The notes under the pieces were generated by a model. That model was not told the origin of the DNA, searched no databases, and saw only the letters and a list, made by a program, of their open reading frames with translations. This document shows, piece by piece, positions 22,837 through 35,916 of a stretch of 64,000 nt of DNA (position 1 is the stretch's first letter; each line of letters begins with the position of its first letter). The stretch lies in the NCBI GenBank assembly GCA_903813345.2, contig CAIIXF020000007.1, positions 20,135,564 to 20,199,563 on the forward strand, read 5' to 3'. The DNA comes from Owenia fusiformis (taxonomy: Eukaryota; Annelida; Polychaeta; Sabellida; Oweniidae). Made by a program: the position numbers and the translations under genes.

Positions 22837-23613
22837 TTACGAATTTTCATCTTCATCATCACCTTCCATGGAACTGTTTAATGACGCTTCATTTGCGTCG
22901 TCTGCGATTTTTTTCAAACTGTTCCATCCAAGTCCTTTAGAATGTAATTTAATGTCACTTGGTTCTTTGCCGTCGACGATCTGTGCCATGAATGATATAT
23001 AAGTGATTGCTAGACGAAGTGTTTCGATTCTAGATAGACGTTTTTCGTATGCAAAAGTCGGTACCTGTTTGCGCAAAACGTCAAATGCTTCGTTTAGGTT
23101 GAACATGCGTCGCCTCTCGCGTATATTTGCAGCGCGTCTTTGAGCAATCGTTGCAACTCTGCGTCTCTTCGGCTTCCCGTTGGGTCCATATTTGATTCGA
23201 TCATCAGATGTGTTCGTATATGTCGCAAGTGGCATGAATGGATTAGGATACCCATAACTTTGACTGTGTCCCCAATATGCTGTATTTTGTAAGTTCTCGG
23301 GCGAAGGGTAGCCGCTGTTGTATACCGGTGCGATGTTTTCAGCTCCCGGTGGACTGGTCATTGTGTTATCGTATGTACCGTTTGATTCCTGGTGATGCTC
23401 GTGTGAATAACCACCATTGTGGTAGCTGTTCATATCATAGTAAGAAGAATAACCTGCGACAGAGTTCACTGAAGTGTTTCTTACATGCATCGCTTCACTA
23501 TTCTGATTGTATGCTTTATTTTCAGCGGACGGTAGATAAAGTTCTTCTTGGTTCTGATTTATAACAGATGCAGTCATTTTATCGCAATTTTGAGATTTCG
23601 CAAATCGTTTCAA
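22837..23613 (-). CDS. Fer3: Fer3/FERD3L-type bHLH transcription factor
   Basis: An intronless 258-residue protein. The basic helix-loop-helix domain spans about 153-210: basic region [20 protein letters not shown] (158-177), loop with [15 protein letters not shown], second helix [15 protein letters not shown]. The combination [10 protein letters not shown] and [18 protein letters not shown] is diagnostic of the Fer3/FERD3L branch, next to Ptf1a and Twist. The N-terminal 140 residues are rich in Tyr, Asn, Ser and Gly (likely transactivation or disorder); the C-terminus is acidic (EGDDEDENS). It should bind E-boxes as a heterodimer with an E-protein and act in neural or other cell-fate choice (family knowledge). 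A second Met at 13 is a possible start. A TATA box lies about 260 bp upstream and a polyadenylation signal near 22584. Confidence 0.93.
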   Translation of the reverse strand: MKRFAKSQNCDKMTASVINQNQEELYLPSAENKAYNQNSEAMHVRNTSVNSVAGYSSYYDMNSYHNGGYSHEHHQESNGTYDNTMTSPPGAENIAPVYNSGYPSPENLQNTAYWGHSQSYGYPNPFMPLATYTNTSDDRIKYGPNGKPKRRRVATIAQRRAANIRERRRMFNLNEAFDVLRKQVPTFAYEKRLSRIETLRLAITYISFMAQIVDGKEPSDIKLHSKGLGWNSLKKIADDANEASLNSSMEGDDEDENS

Positions 23614-23871
23614 GCTGCTGTCGGTATGCTGTCAGAGTGTCAGCTTTAATACTTTCATAAATCTAGTCAGTTGACTTTTTCCAATATCGTAACACTTTCA
23701 CCGACAAATTTTCGTTTAATAATGTTGGTTAACTGTATAATTTACTCTTTCATCTTCTTTATTAAACAGTAACCACAAAATGAAGTTGTTGGCAAAGTCA
23801 AATGCGTGGTTAGATTTGCTTTTTTGCCTTCGAGTTCCGAGTTCCAATGCCTCAATGCGGTCTGGCAGTGA

Positions 23872-23879
23872 TATTTATA
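23872..23879 (-). promoter_or_regulatory. TATA box of the Fer3-type gene
   Basis: On the minus strand GGGTATAAATATCAC gives a good TATAAATA about 260 bp before the ATG, predicting a start site near 23845 and a 5' UTR of roughly 230 nt. The flanking 200 bp are more GC-rich than the surrounding intergenic DNA. A CANNTG E-box (CAATTG) lies upstream near 23949. Confidence 0.65.
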
Positions 23880-24896
23880 CCCAACTAGAAACACCGCGAC
23901 ACGTGCCTCGTTACAATACCCATGCGTCTTAAATTGTTATTCAAATTCAATTGAAATGATCAAGTATTTATTTTACAATAATAGGAATTGCTTTGTCGAG
24001 TGCTCTTTCCGTCAAGCTTGCAACGTCAAGATCTGGTTAATGATTCTGATTGGTTGATTAATGATCTGCTGAAATGAAATAAAAAGCGAAATTGAGGTCC
24101 CGTGTAAATATCCATAAACAGTCGTACTAAGGTTTTAGAGGAGAGAAGTGCTATTTGATATAGCTCGATAAAGTGGTATTCTGCAGATATACAAAGACCA
24201 AAAGTGTACATAAATATCAAAAAGGGATATCCTTTGATGAATACAAACAAACAAACAAACATGCAATCACTATAAACCATAATAAAATGACAATGAAACC
24301 CAATTCTTTAGCTCCTTTTTATAAGAGCAATCAAAATACATATATTGTGGCAGTAACATTACATCTTTAAAATATCCCAAAAATGAAATGGACGACATAC
24401 AGTATGTCGACATATTACTGAAAATAAGAAAATGACGATTTGATTTGATTTGATGTCCTCAGCATAATCCTGTATTTGCCTAGCTTAGACAAAACATCAT
24501 CTCATACGCGTACAATTAAAATGGAGATATAATTTAGAACACGAGGCAACATTCGAAAAAGACATGCAAACATTTCACCAAAAGAGTTAACTAAAAGTAT
24601 GATGGCCAATGGAGTATTTGATTTGAGGTAGAACGTTCAGTTCCTATTATTTTGTTAAAAATGTTAATGTCCTTAAGTTCAGGTAGTCAAATCACATGCC
24701 AGACAACTGTTGCGCGCTGATCTCTGTTATCATTCTAAAAATTAACATTTGTTCATTACTATATCGATTAATTCGCAGCAGCTTTTCAATTGACTGGTTT
24801 ATCAATTTGGAATAAATAATTGTATTAGGATAAGATGTAATTCCATAACAATAGAGTGTTTAATTTACCGGTAACGTCTTGTGTTTGCATCTTATT

Positions 24897-24960
24897 ATCC
24901 CAACGAACGAAGTTCGATAGGGATATAGTGAACCCCTCCGACCATCCGTCTGTCCGGAAA
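24897..24960 (+). repeat. Dispersed repeat end, CGAACGAAGTTCG family
   Basis: CCCAACGAACGAAGTTCG, then ATAGGGATATAGTGAA and CATCCGTCTGTCCGG, matches the reverse complement of 660-745 word for word with few changes. The other end of the element was not identified; GGACGGACGGAATGC at about 26270 is a candidate. Confidence 0.55.
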
Positions 24961-27900
24961 ATAACTCGAATACTAGTGGGTTGGTTTTCTTTATGTTTGT
25001 TGGGAAGATGGATGTAGTAAATAGTTTTTTACCCAAAGTAATTTTTCGCGAAATGATTCACTTCTAACGAAAGTAACGATTATTATCGAATATCAGAAAA
25101 ATCAAAATGACTGCCCAAATCAGGATTTTGCTATATTTTAGAGATCTCTTCCATGTATTGTTCTATCAAGCATCATTGTATTACAAATATTGTATTGTCT
25201 TTATGATTTGTGCCTTTTATACTTCCAAATCATAAAAGTCACCGAAATGATTAATATTGGTGAAAATTTTGATACATCTCCAATGTCAAATCAAGGATAA
25301 ATATTATATTGTGACATAATACAGATTAATAAATAATTTGCTCGTTGGGGTTTGCTACTCCGCAGAGCTGCTGTTTTCTAGTTTTAAGTAGAATGAACTC
25401 GAACACACGGCAAGCTTAGAAATTGCATGATAAAACATATAATAGGATATATGGCATTCGCAAGTGTGTTTAGAATTAGTAATTGTAAATGTTTTGTTCG
25501 TTTAGCGTTTCTAATACAATGTGAATATAGGGCAAACTAGGGACAACTACTCTTTCACGTGTGTGTATCATCGTGACATTTATCCAACACTTTTTAAGTT
25601 TTATTTTATTGGTATATGGTGTTAATATTGGGCTTTCGTTAAATATCAATGCGCAATAAATTTGCTTGGATATAGTAAACGGTTTAGCAAGGTAAATTCT
25701 GATAACAAATATCACACTGAAAAACTTCCAAAAAATCCAATCCCACGGGACCATTTACATTTCATTTATACTGAAGTTATTACACCACACGCTAAAAGAA
25801 CAATTCAAATGTACACAGTTGCTCACACACTTGGAATATTGGAAACGTCACAAAAACACACTCTCTTATGAATAACAGCTACCAAAGTCTTGGTAATAAT
25901 TGAATGAAGGTATAATGCAAAGATTATTGTTTTGTGTTCAGTTACGAATGTTATTCTGGGAACTCTTAATTAGTCTCATAATAACGCTCTTCTCCCAAGA
26001 TCGTCTGTGGATTATAAAGGAATAATTCATGGAAAATTTTATTTACACGTTTAGCGTTTGGTTTATTTTTTCTAGCCAGATTGTTAACAAATATTTGAAA
26101 AATCTACATACATTAAATTGAATCTAAGTAAAATAAATGGTAACATTTTCCATATATTGCTCATGGTGTACTCTTCAGCAGAGGTCATATTCCAATAAAG
26201 CATCAGACTATGTTACTTGAGCCAAATCTGACAATCGGTATTTGAGTTATCGTCGTGACATGCCAACGGACGGACGGAATGCTTCTTTATATTTCTACCT
26301 GTTGACATAATCAGATAATTCAAGGAGTCCGATTGTTGGTAAGCAAGGACAATCCTGTGATTGATGTTTAATTATATCTATATGCCAACTGCACCTATAT
26401 GCCAACTGCAACACTGCGAATCTTCAGTAAAGGTGTTGATTAGTCGATTTTATGATAAAATTTATATTTCATTTATTTTTGAGATTCGAAAATCAAATTA
26501 GCGGTTGATTTTGTATTTGATTAGAATCATTTTGTATTATATATAATATATCCATTAAATCAGACAATGTTGAATATTGAATCAAACACATTGCCTTTCT
26601 TTAATGTTTCATATCTATGTCTATAAACGTCATCTATTCATAGAGCTGCTATCGTTTTTTCACACATTGTCTGTCGTGTATGACTTATGCTGGTGGAAGA
26701 TTTGTTTTATAGCAGCTACATCTAACTCATTCTATAAAATCACCATTTCCATTAGTGGGCCCTTATTACTCTTCATTAGATATAATAGATTTATATCAAA
26801 AAGTTTTACCCCGGGGTATATTTATGAAGAGTTTAAACTGAGGGGTGACACCAATTTCATGATGAATTAGTCAAACACATTAACCATGCATGCTTCTTTT
26901 AATGTTTTCACACTTCCATTAGTGTTATAACCATTTGATTTGTAAAATACAACATATCTAAATAGATTGATCACACGCAAATTGATAATTAAAACATAAC
27001 TTTTATTTTATTTTTGAGATTTATTGGATGAAATGAATTTATTTTAATTGTTAACCCAGACGCGCTCTAATATAGGATGGGGTTCCTTCCAATTTTAAAT
27101 ACTATACGAAATTCAAAATGCCATCTCGCATGATGTAAAACTCATTGAATTTATTTAAATTATGTATGCGTGTTAACGAATTACGAAACCTAATTCTAAT
27201 TCTAAAAATTATAAAACCTAAATTAAAAATCAGAACACTCATTGCACCGACAATAGATTTTGAAAGAAACCTTACTGACTATGTCAATACAATTGCATCT
27301 TTACTTGTCATGTTGTTTCTAACTTCTTTTACGCAAGAGGTTTTTAAGGTCTGTCGTTGGTTCAAACTAGATGCTGTTTAGATTTTCAAAACTTGGTGCA
27401 ATTTCAGTATCATATGGAGATTGAGGGGTTTTAAGCCTTTTAAGTATGAACCTTGAGAGTATATAGGTTGAGCTGTTGCTATGATTAAATCATCGACATC
27501 TGTCTATACTTATACATCTTATTTAATTAAACTAAATGTACATCAGATTCTAAGAGAAATGCATGCACATGAGCATCTATAAGAAGCGTCGTATTTTCTT
27601 AGAAACTTCAAAGTCTCGTGCTCCTGCCACCAGCATATTACAGTGTGTAATAATTAACACATTGTTTACGAATGTATATTTGAATAAATGGCATTCACAT
27701 TATTGGTAATATTTTGATCGATCGAAGTCTTCGCATTTCAACTTTCTTAATTGACGATTACTTACATTGTTTAGGTTGTAGTGTGCTTCTAATTTCATCC
27801 GATGTAATTAAGTTAAAAAACACAAGACATGTCAACCTTAGGTTAAGATAGACAGATTGCTGGTGGTAGGTCTATTGTAGACATTGACCGTGCAGGGATA

Positions 27901-30900
27901 GGTTACAGAGCAAAATGTACATCAATCCATGGGTGAAATAGGGACATCAATCGGTGAATATTCAACCCACATATCTGAGCTGGTTCAACAAGTGACTTTG
28001 GCACGCTGTTGACACCTTTAAGACCATCCACTTTACTTAGTTTTGAAGGCTTGACATCTACAGACGCGAAGAAGTATGTTTTAATGAATTATTCAATATG
28101 TTTCTACGCAGATTACCTTGTACAAAGAGTATCATCCATGAACGAGCATCATCGTATTGATGTCTGGGTAGGTTTTCAAGTGGACGTATACGGCAACAAG
28201 ACAATGGCTTGCTGGTATCTTTTGGTATTTCATATCATTCCCAATACCAAATGAAGTGTTCAGTGTGCACTGATTGATGGGCCATCAACATAGTTTAAAC
28301 TTAATGAAATACAACAAATATTCTTAAAAAGATACCAATCAGAAATCTGAATTAATAAATTTCAAATATTAAGGAACGTTGGTTATAGGTTACAAAAACA
28401 TATTACCTTCTTGTTGGACGTTGTGTCATCTGCATTATGAAAAAAATGATAACCAAATAAACTTGTCAACATCTGATTGCAGACGTACGTACATTAATTG
28501 GACATGTTGATGATGCTTCGAGCAGAGCATCAATTAAATGGAATTAAATAATGCAAGAAAAAAACATAATATGGGTGGTGCTCTGTATGTGTGTGTTATG
28601 GGGGGAGGGTTGACAAAGTGATTTACACTATATTGTCTGTTATCCTGAAGTAACTAGGCGAGTAGTAACATTCTCCTTGGAACGAAACCCTCTTTTGATT
28701 TGTGAAGTTCATTTTTTGAAAGGTATCTGAGGATTTTTATAAAGGAAAGTGTTTAAAAACTGATAGAGCTTGTGGATAATTATGTGGTTCATCGATTGAA
28801 AAATAACGTAGAAAATTCCACATATTAAAGATATTATTAGCTATTCTGAGTTATCAGTCTCACTTTATCTCAGTATTCCAAAGGATGATAACTTGCTGTG
28901 GATCCCACAATGGATATTAACCTTCAAATCTGATTCTCTGTACCGCAAGTTTCGGGGCCAAGTCTGTGAAGCTCGCTTATAGAACCAAAATAAACTATTG
29001 GAAGAGTAGCTCCTCATCTAACCTCTACATAAGGAACACCAAAGTCACATCAATTAAAACCCCCAAACCAAAATCTGTCGCTTTCTTGCGTTTCCCTCAT
29101 TTGTGCATTGTCTTTCATGATCCCTTTTCATTGCTTGTTAATTTATTGTATGCCTTATATTTTTGTTCTCAAACGCCGACATTTGTGCTTTCGGCTTCTC
29201 TTATATTTTAAAAATAAGCTGTAAAAATTGAAATAGTGTATAACAATATACTAAATACTATTTTCTAGATAGTTCATGATACAGTTTTAAGTGTGTTTTT
29301 TCCTTATTAGTTATAAAGTCATAAGGTCGTTTTCCGGAAAAACTGACTATACTTGTTACTGTATCATCATATTTTCCGTCCGGTATTCTATTTTGTTGAA
29401 GAAGTGTAAAATAAATCCGTCATTGTTCCACGTTTCCCTATTAATTTTGTCTGTTCCCATGTTCCTACTCATTTTCAAGTGCTGCTCTTTGTGCAGTTTG
29501 ACTAAATAATGAAAACAAATGTGTGAAAAACAAGTCATTATTTAACAATTAACAAATCGTTGAAAAAACTTAACTAACAAATCATATTAGTCCTATTGTT
29601 TGAGGTACATCTATCTTAAGTTACATTTTCAGTTTTAATCATACGGTCAAAAATTCAAGTATATGCGATATCATATATCAAGTGTTTGTTATTTATTTCA
29701 TTTCAATCTATTCGGCACAACCGCTTTAACAATACACGTATCCATGTTTTTCATTCCTCATTCCAAAATTATTGTATATTAATTGCTAAATAAATCAAAG
29801 CTCAAGTTTTGTATTATTGTTCTCATGGAATCTCCGGAAGATAATCGTGCAGTCACAAACGTCTGGGATTAGTTTTATTGGCCACGTGATATAAATACAA
29901 AGCTTCTTTATATCATTCTAGCACACAAACAATAAATACAAATAACCAGTGGAAATAGATAGAAGGGTCTTTATTCCATCTTCCCACCCTTATTATATTA
30001 CTGTAGTGTGTATAATTAATGCATGCTCAGATAAGATTCAGCTGCTATTGACAACAAACAACAAAAAAGTTGTATTGTTTTTATCTGATCAGTTGCAATC
30101 AGCTATTAACGTTTCAGTGTCAGTTTTCGTAGTTGATAGATTCTTTTTAAATTGACCATTTTATAGAATATCAGATATTAAAGTCGTTATGACCAACAAG
30201 GTGACAAAAGTCACAATATATGGTCACATGTTGAATAATTAGCGATCTCAAGAATGGTCAGAATATGCAACAAGCTAAATTAAATGACATCACTCCACAC
30301 CTGTGTAGTCGGCAGATCTGAGCAGACGAGATTTTAATACAATTGACATCAATGTAATTTTGCCACGAAATTAGATTCTTGAATTATCAATGAAATTTAA
30401 CGTATGCTGAGTGTCAGGAATCGCTTGACCCTACGGCAGATAGTACCCAGAGGTCATTTCGCATCTAACCTGCCATGTTGACATAAGCTAGCGGAAAAAT
30501 AGATCCTCGAAATTTCATTTTGGGACAAAGCCTATTAATTATCGCATTTCTTTTATGGAAATTGAGGAAAGAATTGTCTATTATTATTACAGTTTCACCA
30601 CAACGGATTGATTCTAAATCCCGATTTATCCATCTCGAAGAAGTCATTTTCATTTTCTCTCGAAATACAATATACCGTCAAGAGTAACTACTTCAAGTTG
30701 TATTAATTCACTATTATTCCAAACATGAAGATAAGCCTTATCACAACATCCGCATTACGATCACAACAGTAAAAATAAGTTAATAAAATCCAGATGAAAT
30801 GAAAAATACAACAGAACAAAAATATATATTTAAAGGTATTATAAGTAGCTGTTGTATTCCTGTGAAGAACGCGTGCCAGAATCCAGCGTCGTAGTGACCA

Positions 30901-33837
30901 GTATCAACGAGGAAGAGGTAATTAACTGAAAATGACAAGTTAATAAAAGGTTTTTCAATCAGGGTAGCTGATCCCCGATGGCTAATCTCTTAGTAATAAA
31001 TTGACCTTTCCGACCAAATATATTAATGATAATAAGATAGCAAGCAATACAGTATTTACATGCTACTCAATTATACGTTGACAGCTCAGAGCTTTGATTC
31101 TCTTGATTAGATTCAAAACGCACAAATAGCAATATCGGAAAAATAATCAACATATTAACCCATGATAATAGCTCATTAACAACCCACAAAATAGAAAGGA
31201 AATATCAAGTAGTTTAATTATCTTAATTTCAAAATTACAACACGCCAATTGTAATCTATCTATATTCCAACCTAACTATCTTCCTCGACAATAAATCAGA
31301 CACGAGAAGGAACAACATAGACGAGCATCAACTTAATCGCGTCACTCTCTCAAAACCGCAATATTGCCGCAACAGTTTTCGCTTACACATTTAAGACAAG
31401 AGCTCCACAACTTAATTAAAATCTGATTATGATTCGAGGTTTTCTATAAAAGAGGTAATTGTAGATATAGTTTGAAACACAAAATACGGGCTTTTTTGTT
31501 GAAAATTAATTCTTGTTTTTGTAGTCATTAAGAATGGCTATATTTCTGCTTATACAAATACAAGCTCTATCATAAGTAACGATTCAGATATTATTGTGTC
31601 GGAAAATAAGCACCTTGATATCAAATTAAATATTTTGATAAACGCTTTCGTACTAATAGATGAGCAGCTATACAAGTGTAATTATTAGTTTTATAGTTAA
31701 AGAATAGGATCGACCGGTGCTAGTAAAATTATTGACGTTGACAAAAACTATTGAAACCAAAGTAAGACGAATGGATTAAATAAACGGTAAAGTGTGCCGT
31801 TACCCCAGAGCGACACTTGGATGAGGCGGGCCGAGCACGTACATGCTTATAGTCGTTATTATCTATACCATTGAAAGAGAATGCATCCATCAAATTCAAA
31901 TCACTGCTCAACATCAATGCAACTCCAACTGTGTTGTTTTGCTGTTTTTATATGGAGTTACCATTCGCTCAATGATTGGAAAGATGATTAACGCGCCGCC
32001 ATTGCAATATTCAGCGGAATGATCACTTTTTAATTAAATCCTTGACTTTTATTTTAGCGTTTTGTAATCATTGAAGAAAAGTGTGTCGAATTGTTGTAAG
32101 GAGGGATTGATTTACGATTATTTGTGACGCGGGTTATGGCGAAGACAAATCAATCACGCGTTCTAACTGTTCGATCAACCACACGGCCGTGAAAATAGTT
32201 CTCTTGTCACACGCCAAACTTCGCCATATAATATTTCAAAATAACTAGTAGATAGGATAATGATATCCTTTAAGCAGAAGCCGTTTGATGATATGCCACT
32301 GGTCTAAAACATAAGCCAGACGGTAACATCAGGTATATGTCATGTAGCTAAATTAACAATATTTATTGGAAAAAATCCGAGAGAAATTGTTGTTATTGTA
32401 GTGTTGTGACGTCTGGTCTCATATTACTGTAAACATAGGAGAGATGCACACGCCTTTGATAGTACGCCACGGTAAAACTGAAACCCTAATCTTATCTACC
32501 TAATTGGGGAGTAATATGTAGATGGCTGTTTTAGTTTGCCAAAGATCAAAAACTAGCATCATACATACGGCTTGTGCATCTATCTAGTCAGCATGAGACT
32601 TACAAATGCGTTCACATATATTTTTGTCACCGTCTGAAATTAAATGCGGGATCCCGGTGAGAAGCTACTTGTACTTTCAAGCAGGTAGACTTCGGATTCA
32701 GCGGAGCGTGCCATCTTGATACCATACAAGAAGAACGAATCAATTGTCCCTAAGATTGAATTAATTCGCAATTTGTAGATTAGCCGTTTTGTCATAAACT
32801 CTTTTATCACCACAAATTGTTGTTTCATTCATAAGATTCGCTTTGAGAATGTCCATAAACAAACGCAACAAGTTTGACGATGTGTATTTCAAAGAGCATC
32901 GCCATACAAGGGCCACATGTAGCACATTCTCTAAGCCATTTGCCATAATACACACATTCTACAGAATCAAACAATTAGATTGATAAACTACATAACGTTC
33001 TATTTAGGCAATCGTTCATTCACTATTCGTGGTCGTTTAAGGGTTTTATAATGAGTTTATAATTAATGACAGATCCACAACGACTGTCATGCACAGAGTG
33101 AAAGTCAATGAATTATGAGCCAAATTTCACGAACATTTCACATAAAATGTTCAACAGTGTTTGGATCTGCGCTTGCCTCATTATTGAGGTTCAGAGTATT
33201 AGGGATTGGAGCATCACGCACCTGTAGCTCGTTACGGTACAAATATACACGAACTTGGTAATAAATCAAGAAAATTATGAAAAGAAGGTTAAAATCAAAT
33301 GATCTATTGCGAAGAACAAGATATAAAACACTATATTGTATTCGATGGTTTAATTTTAATTGTAAATGTAAAACTCCATTTAGAAACGTGTTTGTCAAAT
33401 TCGAAATTTTAGGTTTCTATGAAAATGTTAATATTAATTTCTAGGTCGGGGTAGTTTCCCAATAAAAACCCAAATTATAATATCATAAAATCATATTTTT
33501 GCATTGAACAGATAACAATTGTTATGCTGCACATATTCTAAATTGTGTAGACCCCCCACAATAGATTCAAACCTCCAAAAAGAAATTCCATCCACTAAAT
33601 CTATTTATTATTCAAGTCTAGTGGGATTGCTGAACGGGTATCTTGGTCAACTATGTTATCCGATCTGAAATAGCAATTATTTTGGTGAAAGCGGCAACTA
33701 TCTTTCTGCACCTGAGTAATTCCAATTTCTAATTAATATTTTTTTACAACTTTATATATAACACTCCACAGACACCCAAAGAACATATGCTGGTATGTAG
33801 TAATTAATTTAACGTATGTATGTAGAGAACATTTCAA

Positions 33838-33918
33838 AGAAGGCGGGTTTTGATTTTTTGGGGTTTGCATCACTGCGAGCGAAGCGAGCGCACACAGGAG
33901 GGGGGGGCACCCATCGTA
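33838..33918 (-). repeat. Partial hAT-like repeat, third copy
   Basis: ATTTTTTGGGGTTTGCATCA, then CTGCGAGCGAAGCGAGCG and a G9 tract followed by CACCCAT, corresponds to the reverse complement of the middle and left part of 20486-20686. Truncated at both ends. Confidence 0.5.
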
Positions 33919-34904
33919 CAAACAGACTAAAGTTAGGAACGCAGTTCAATCATGTTACTTTACAAATTTCTTTATAACGTTGACATTGGTTCAAAACGTT
34001 AAGAAACAATTTGTTCTTAAACATAAAGCTATCATTTGATCGTGAAATTAATTTATCATTAACTTTTACTTTTCAATTCGGACTGATACAAAGTCGCAGT
34101 TACACAAAGAAACGTGGCTGTATCATTAAAATAACCTAAATCTGCAATTTCCCAAGTTTTAATTTCAATGATTCCATTTAGACTGTACATTAAACTACAA
34201 TAAAATGCACATTAAACCCCGATGTCGTGTCGGTAAACGAACATTTTCTTACACGTGACTATATTTCTTAATTAAGATGAGATTTGATGCTCGTCATAAC
34301 GTCTTGTCATTGGAAGTACCCTCATTATGGTGTATGCTTAAGAAAGTGACATAAGTAGCAAAGTAAAATAGAGACTGAATTCTTAAGATTGTTAGCTAAG
34401 ATTGAATTGTCTACACAATATTACCATTACATCCAAAATACTTCAACCATCGAGCACAAAGTGTTATAGACAACCACGTGCGTTGGGTTTAATTGCTCTA
34501 AAAGCAGGGATGTACAAACGCACACAATAACCACTATACATGTGTATTTTACTTCACCAACTCTCTATTTTGGATATATTGGAGAATATTTTCCAGCTTG
34601 AATACTTTTCAAATATCCAAATCATTTTGTTGTGGTATTGTTCAGTGTTCAAGGCCAAGGAGGCCAACTGTGTATAAAATAGTATTAGCAGATATATTTT
34701 TATTAGAATACACTATTGTCACACAGGGTAAACTAATTCTTTCGTAAGGGTATGTTAATTTGATTCAGGGCACTTCACTTTACTGTTTGCTTTCTTTATC
34801 TAAAATTAATTTTTTGGGGGTAAAGCGCAGCATTCACTGGCAGAAAATGCAAAAACTAAAAATTGTATATTTTGAAAATAAACACGAGGGTAGGACTTAT
34901 ACAA

Positions 34905-35335
34905 TATGTAACATATCTGTGCCATCATATGACAAATACAAAGTGTAACACATCTGTGCCATCATAGGTCGTATACAGAATGTAACATACTGTATCTATG
35001 TCATAAAAGGTCTAATACAAAATGTAACATATCTGCGTCACCATAAGACTTACAAGATATATGTGTCATTAAAGTCGAGTGTAACATATCTGTGTCTTCA
35101 AAGAACTAATTCAATTTGTGTCATCTTAGGTCCTCATTAGTCTAATGTAGAATGTTACATCTTTGTTATCATAGAACTAATACAAAATGTAACATATCTG
35201 TACTTATCATAGGACTAATTATAGAACTAATTCAAAATATATGATATTTGCGTCATCGTAGGTCCTCATTAGTCTAATGTAGAATGTTACATCTTTGTCA
35301 TCATAGAACTAATACAAAATGTAACACATCAGTGT
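34905..35335. repeat. Degenerate minisatellite
   Basis: At least nine imperfect units of about 40-50 bp built from AATGTAACATATCTGTGTCA, TCATAGGACTAATAC and shorter variants. Two blocks containing CCTCATTAGTCTAATGTAG recur 125 bp apart, showing a higher-order duplication. It ends about 480 bp upstream of the first lipocalin promoter. Confidence 0.75.
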
Positions 35336-35823
35336 CATTCTTCATAGTCTGATTGGTTTTGGTTCCGGTTTTACTTTCGATATTGTTTATTATAATGTTT
35401 TAATCTACAGCAATATTTTGATCAGTGATTCTCCTGGAATGACATTATTCAGAGCAATAACTCAATTACAAATAAAAATAACACTTTTCAGAAAAACGAT
35501 GCATGCTCTTTTGATGACATCTATCTAAAGCGCGAGGAGATAACTACAATCATATGTGCTAGTTAACTAGTGTAATAACTTCCATCAACTTATACTTTAA
35601 CTAGGAAAATGAAGAGGTCAAAATGCCGAACACCCTCCCCCACGCATTCTGATACTCATCACATCGCTTTGTTAAAACATGGCTGAGGAGAAATGAGATG
35701 TCATCGTTCCTATCAAGTATCAAGACGTCCTCAAAATTTGTTCAGTTTTATAGGTTTGTATCATTATTACTTATCTGTTATGATAAATACCTTTAGATTA
35801 TCAGTGGGTTCGTTATCTGATTA

Positions 35824-35871
35824 TTACACGTGCTTGCGAACGTGAAACGGATGTATATATATATATTTATA
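35824..35871 (+). promoter_or_regulatory. Proximal promoter of lipocalin gene 1
   Basis: TTACACGTGCTTGCGAACG followed by TGAAA (35824-35847) and, 7 bp later, a TATATATA run (35854-35871) lie 45-95 bp before the ATG. The first block is matched in 21 of 24 positions at 37879-37902 in front of lipocalin gene 2, where it also precedes a TATA-like run. Conservation in otherwise diverged flanks points to a shared control site; the binding factor is unknown. Confidence 0.6.
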
Positions 35872-35916
35872 TGTACGTGTTTCACTTTCTCATTTGGTAT
35901 ATTGATCAAAAGTGTC

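Larger units (their letters stand above)
23960..35820. other. 12 kb gene-poor region
   Basis: No gene can be supported. Apart from the repeats listed separately (24897-24960, 33838-33918, 34905-35335) the sequence is mostly unique and AT-rich. ATTGGCCACGTGATATAAATAC at 29878-29899 combines an inverted CCAAT, an E-box and a TATA-like word and could be a promoter, but no coding exon follows convincingly. A less AT-rich stretch at 31790-32230 stands out. The region may hold control elements for the adjacent bHLH gene; this is inference. Confidence 0.4.

Noticed and set aside
28009-28254. 81-codon plus-strand frame
   Set aside because: No recognised domain, no codon or splice support, located in AT-rich gene-poor DNA.
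29878-30155. Promoter-like CCAAT/E-box/TATA followed by a 68-codon frame
   Set aside because: The frame shows no signature and starts without a clear ATG context; kept only as a remark in the gene-poor region.
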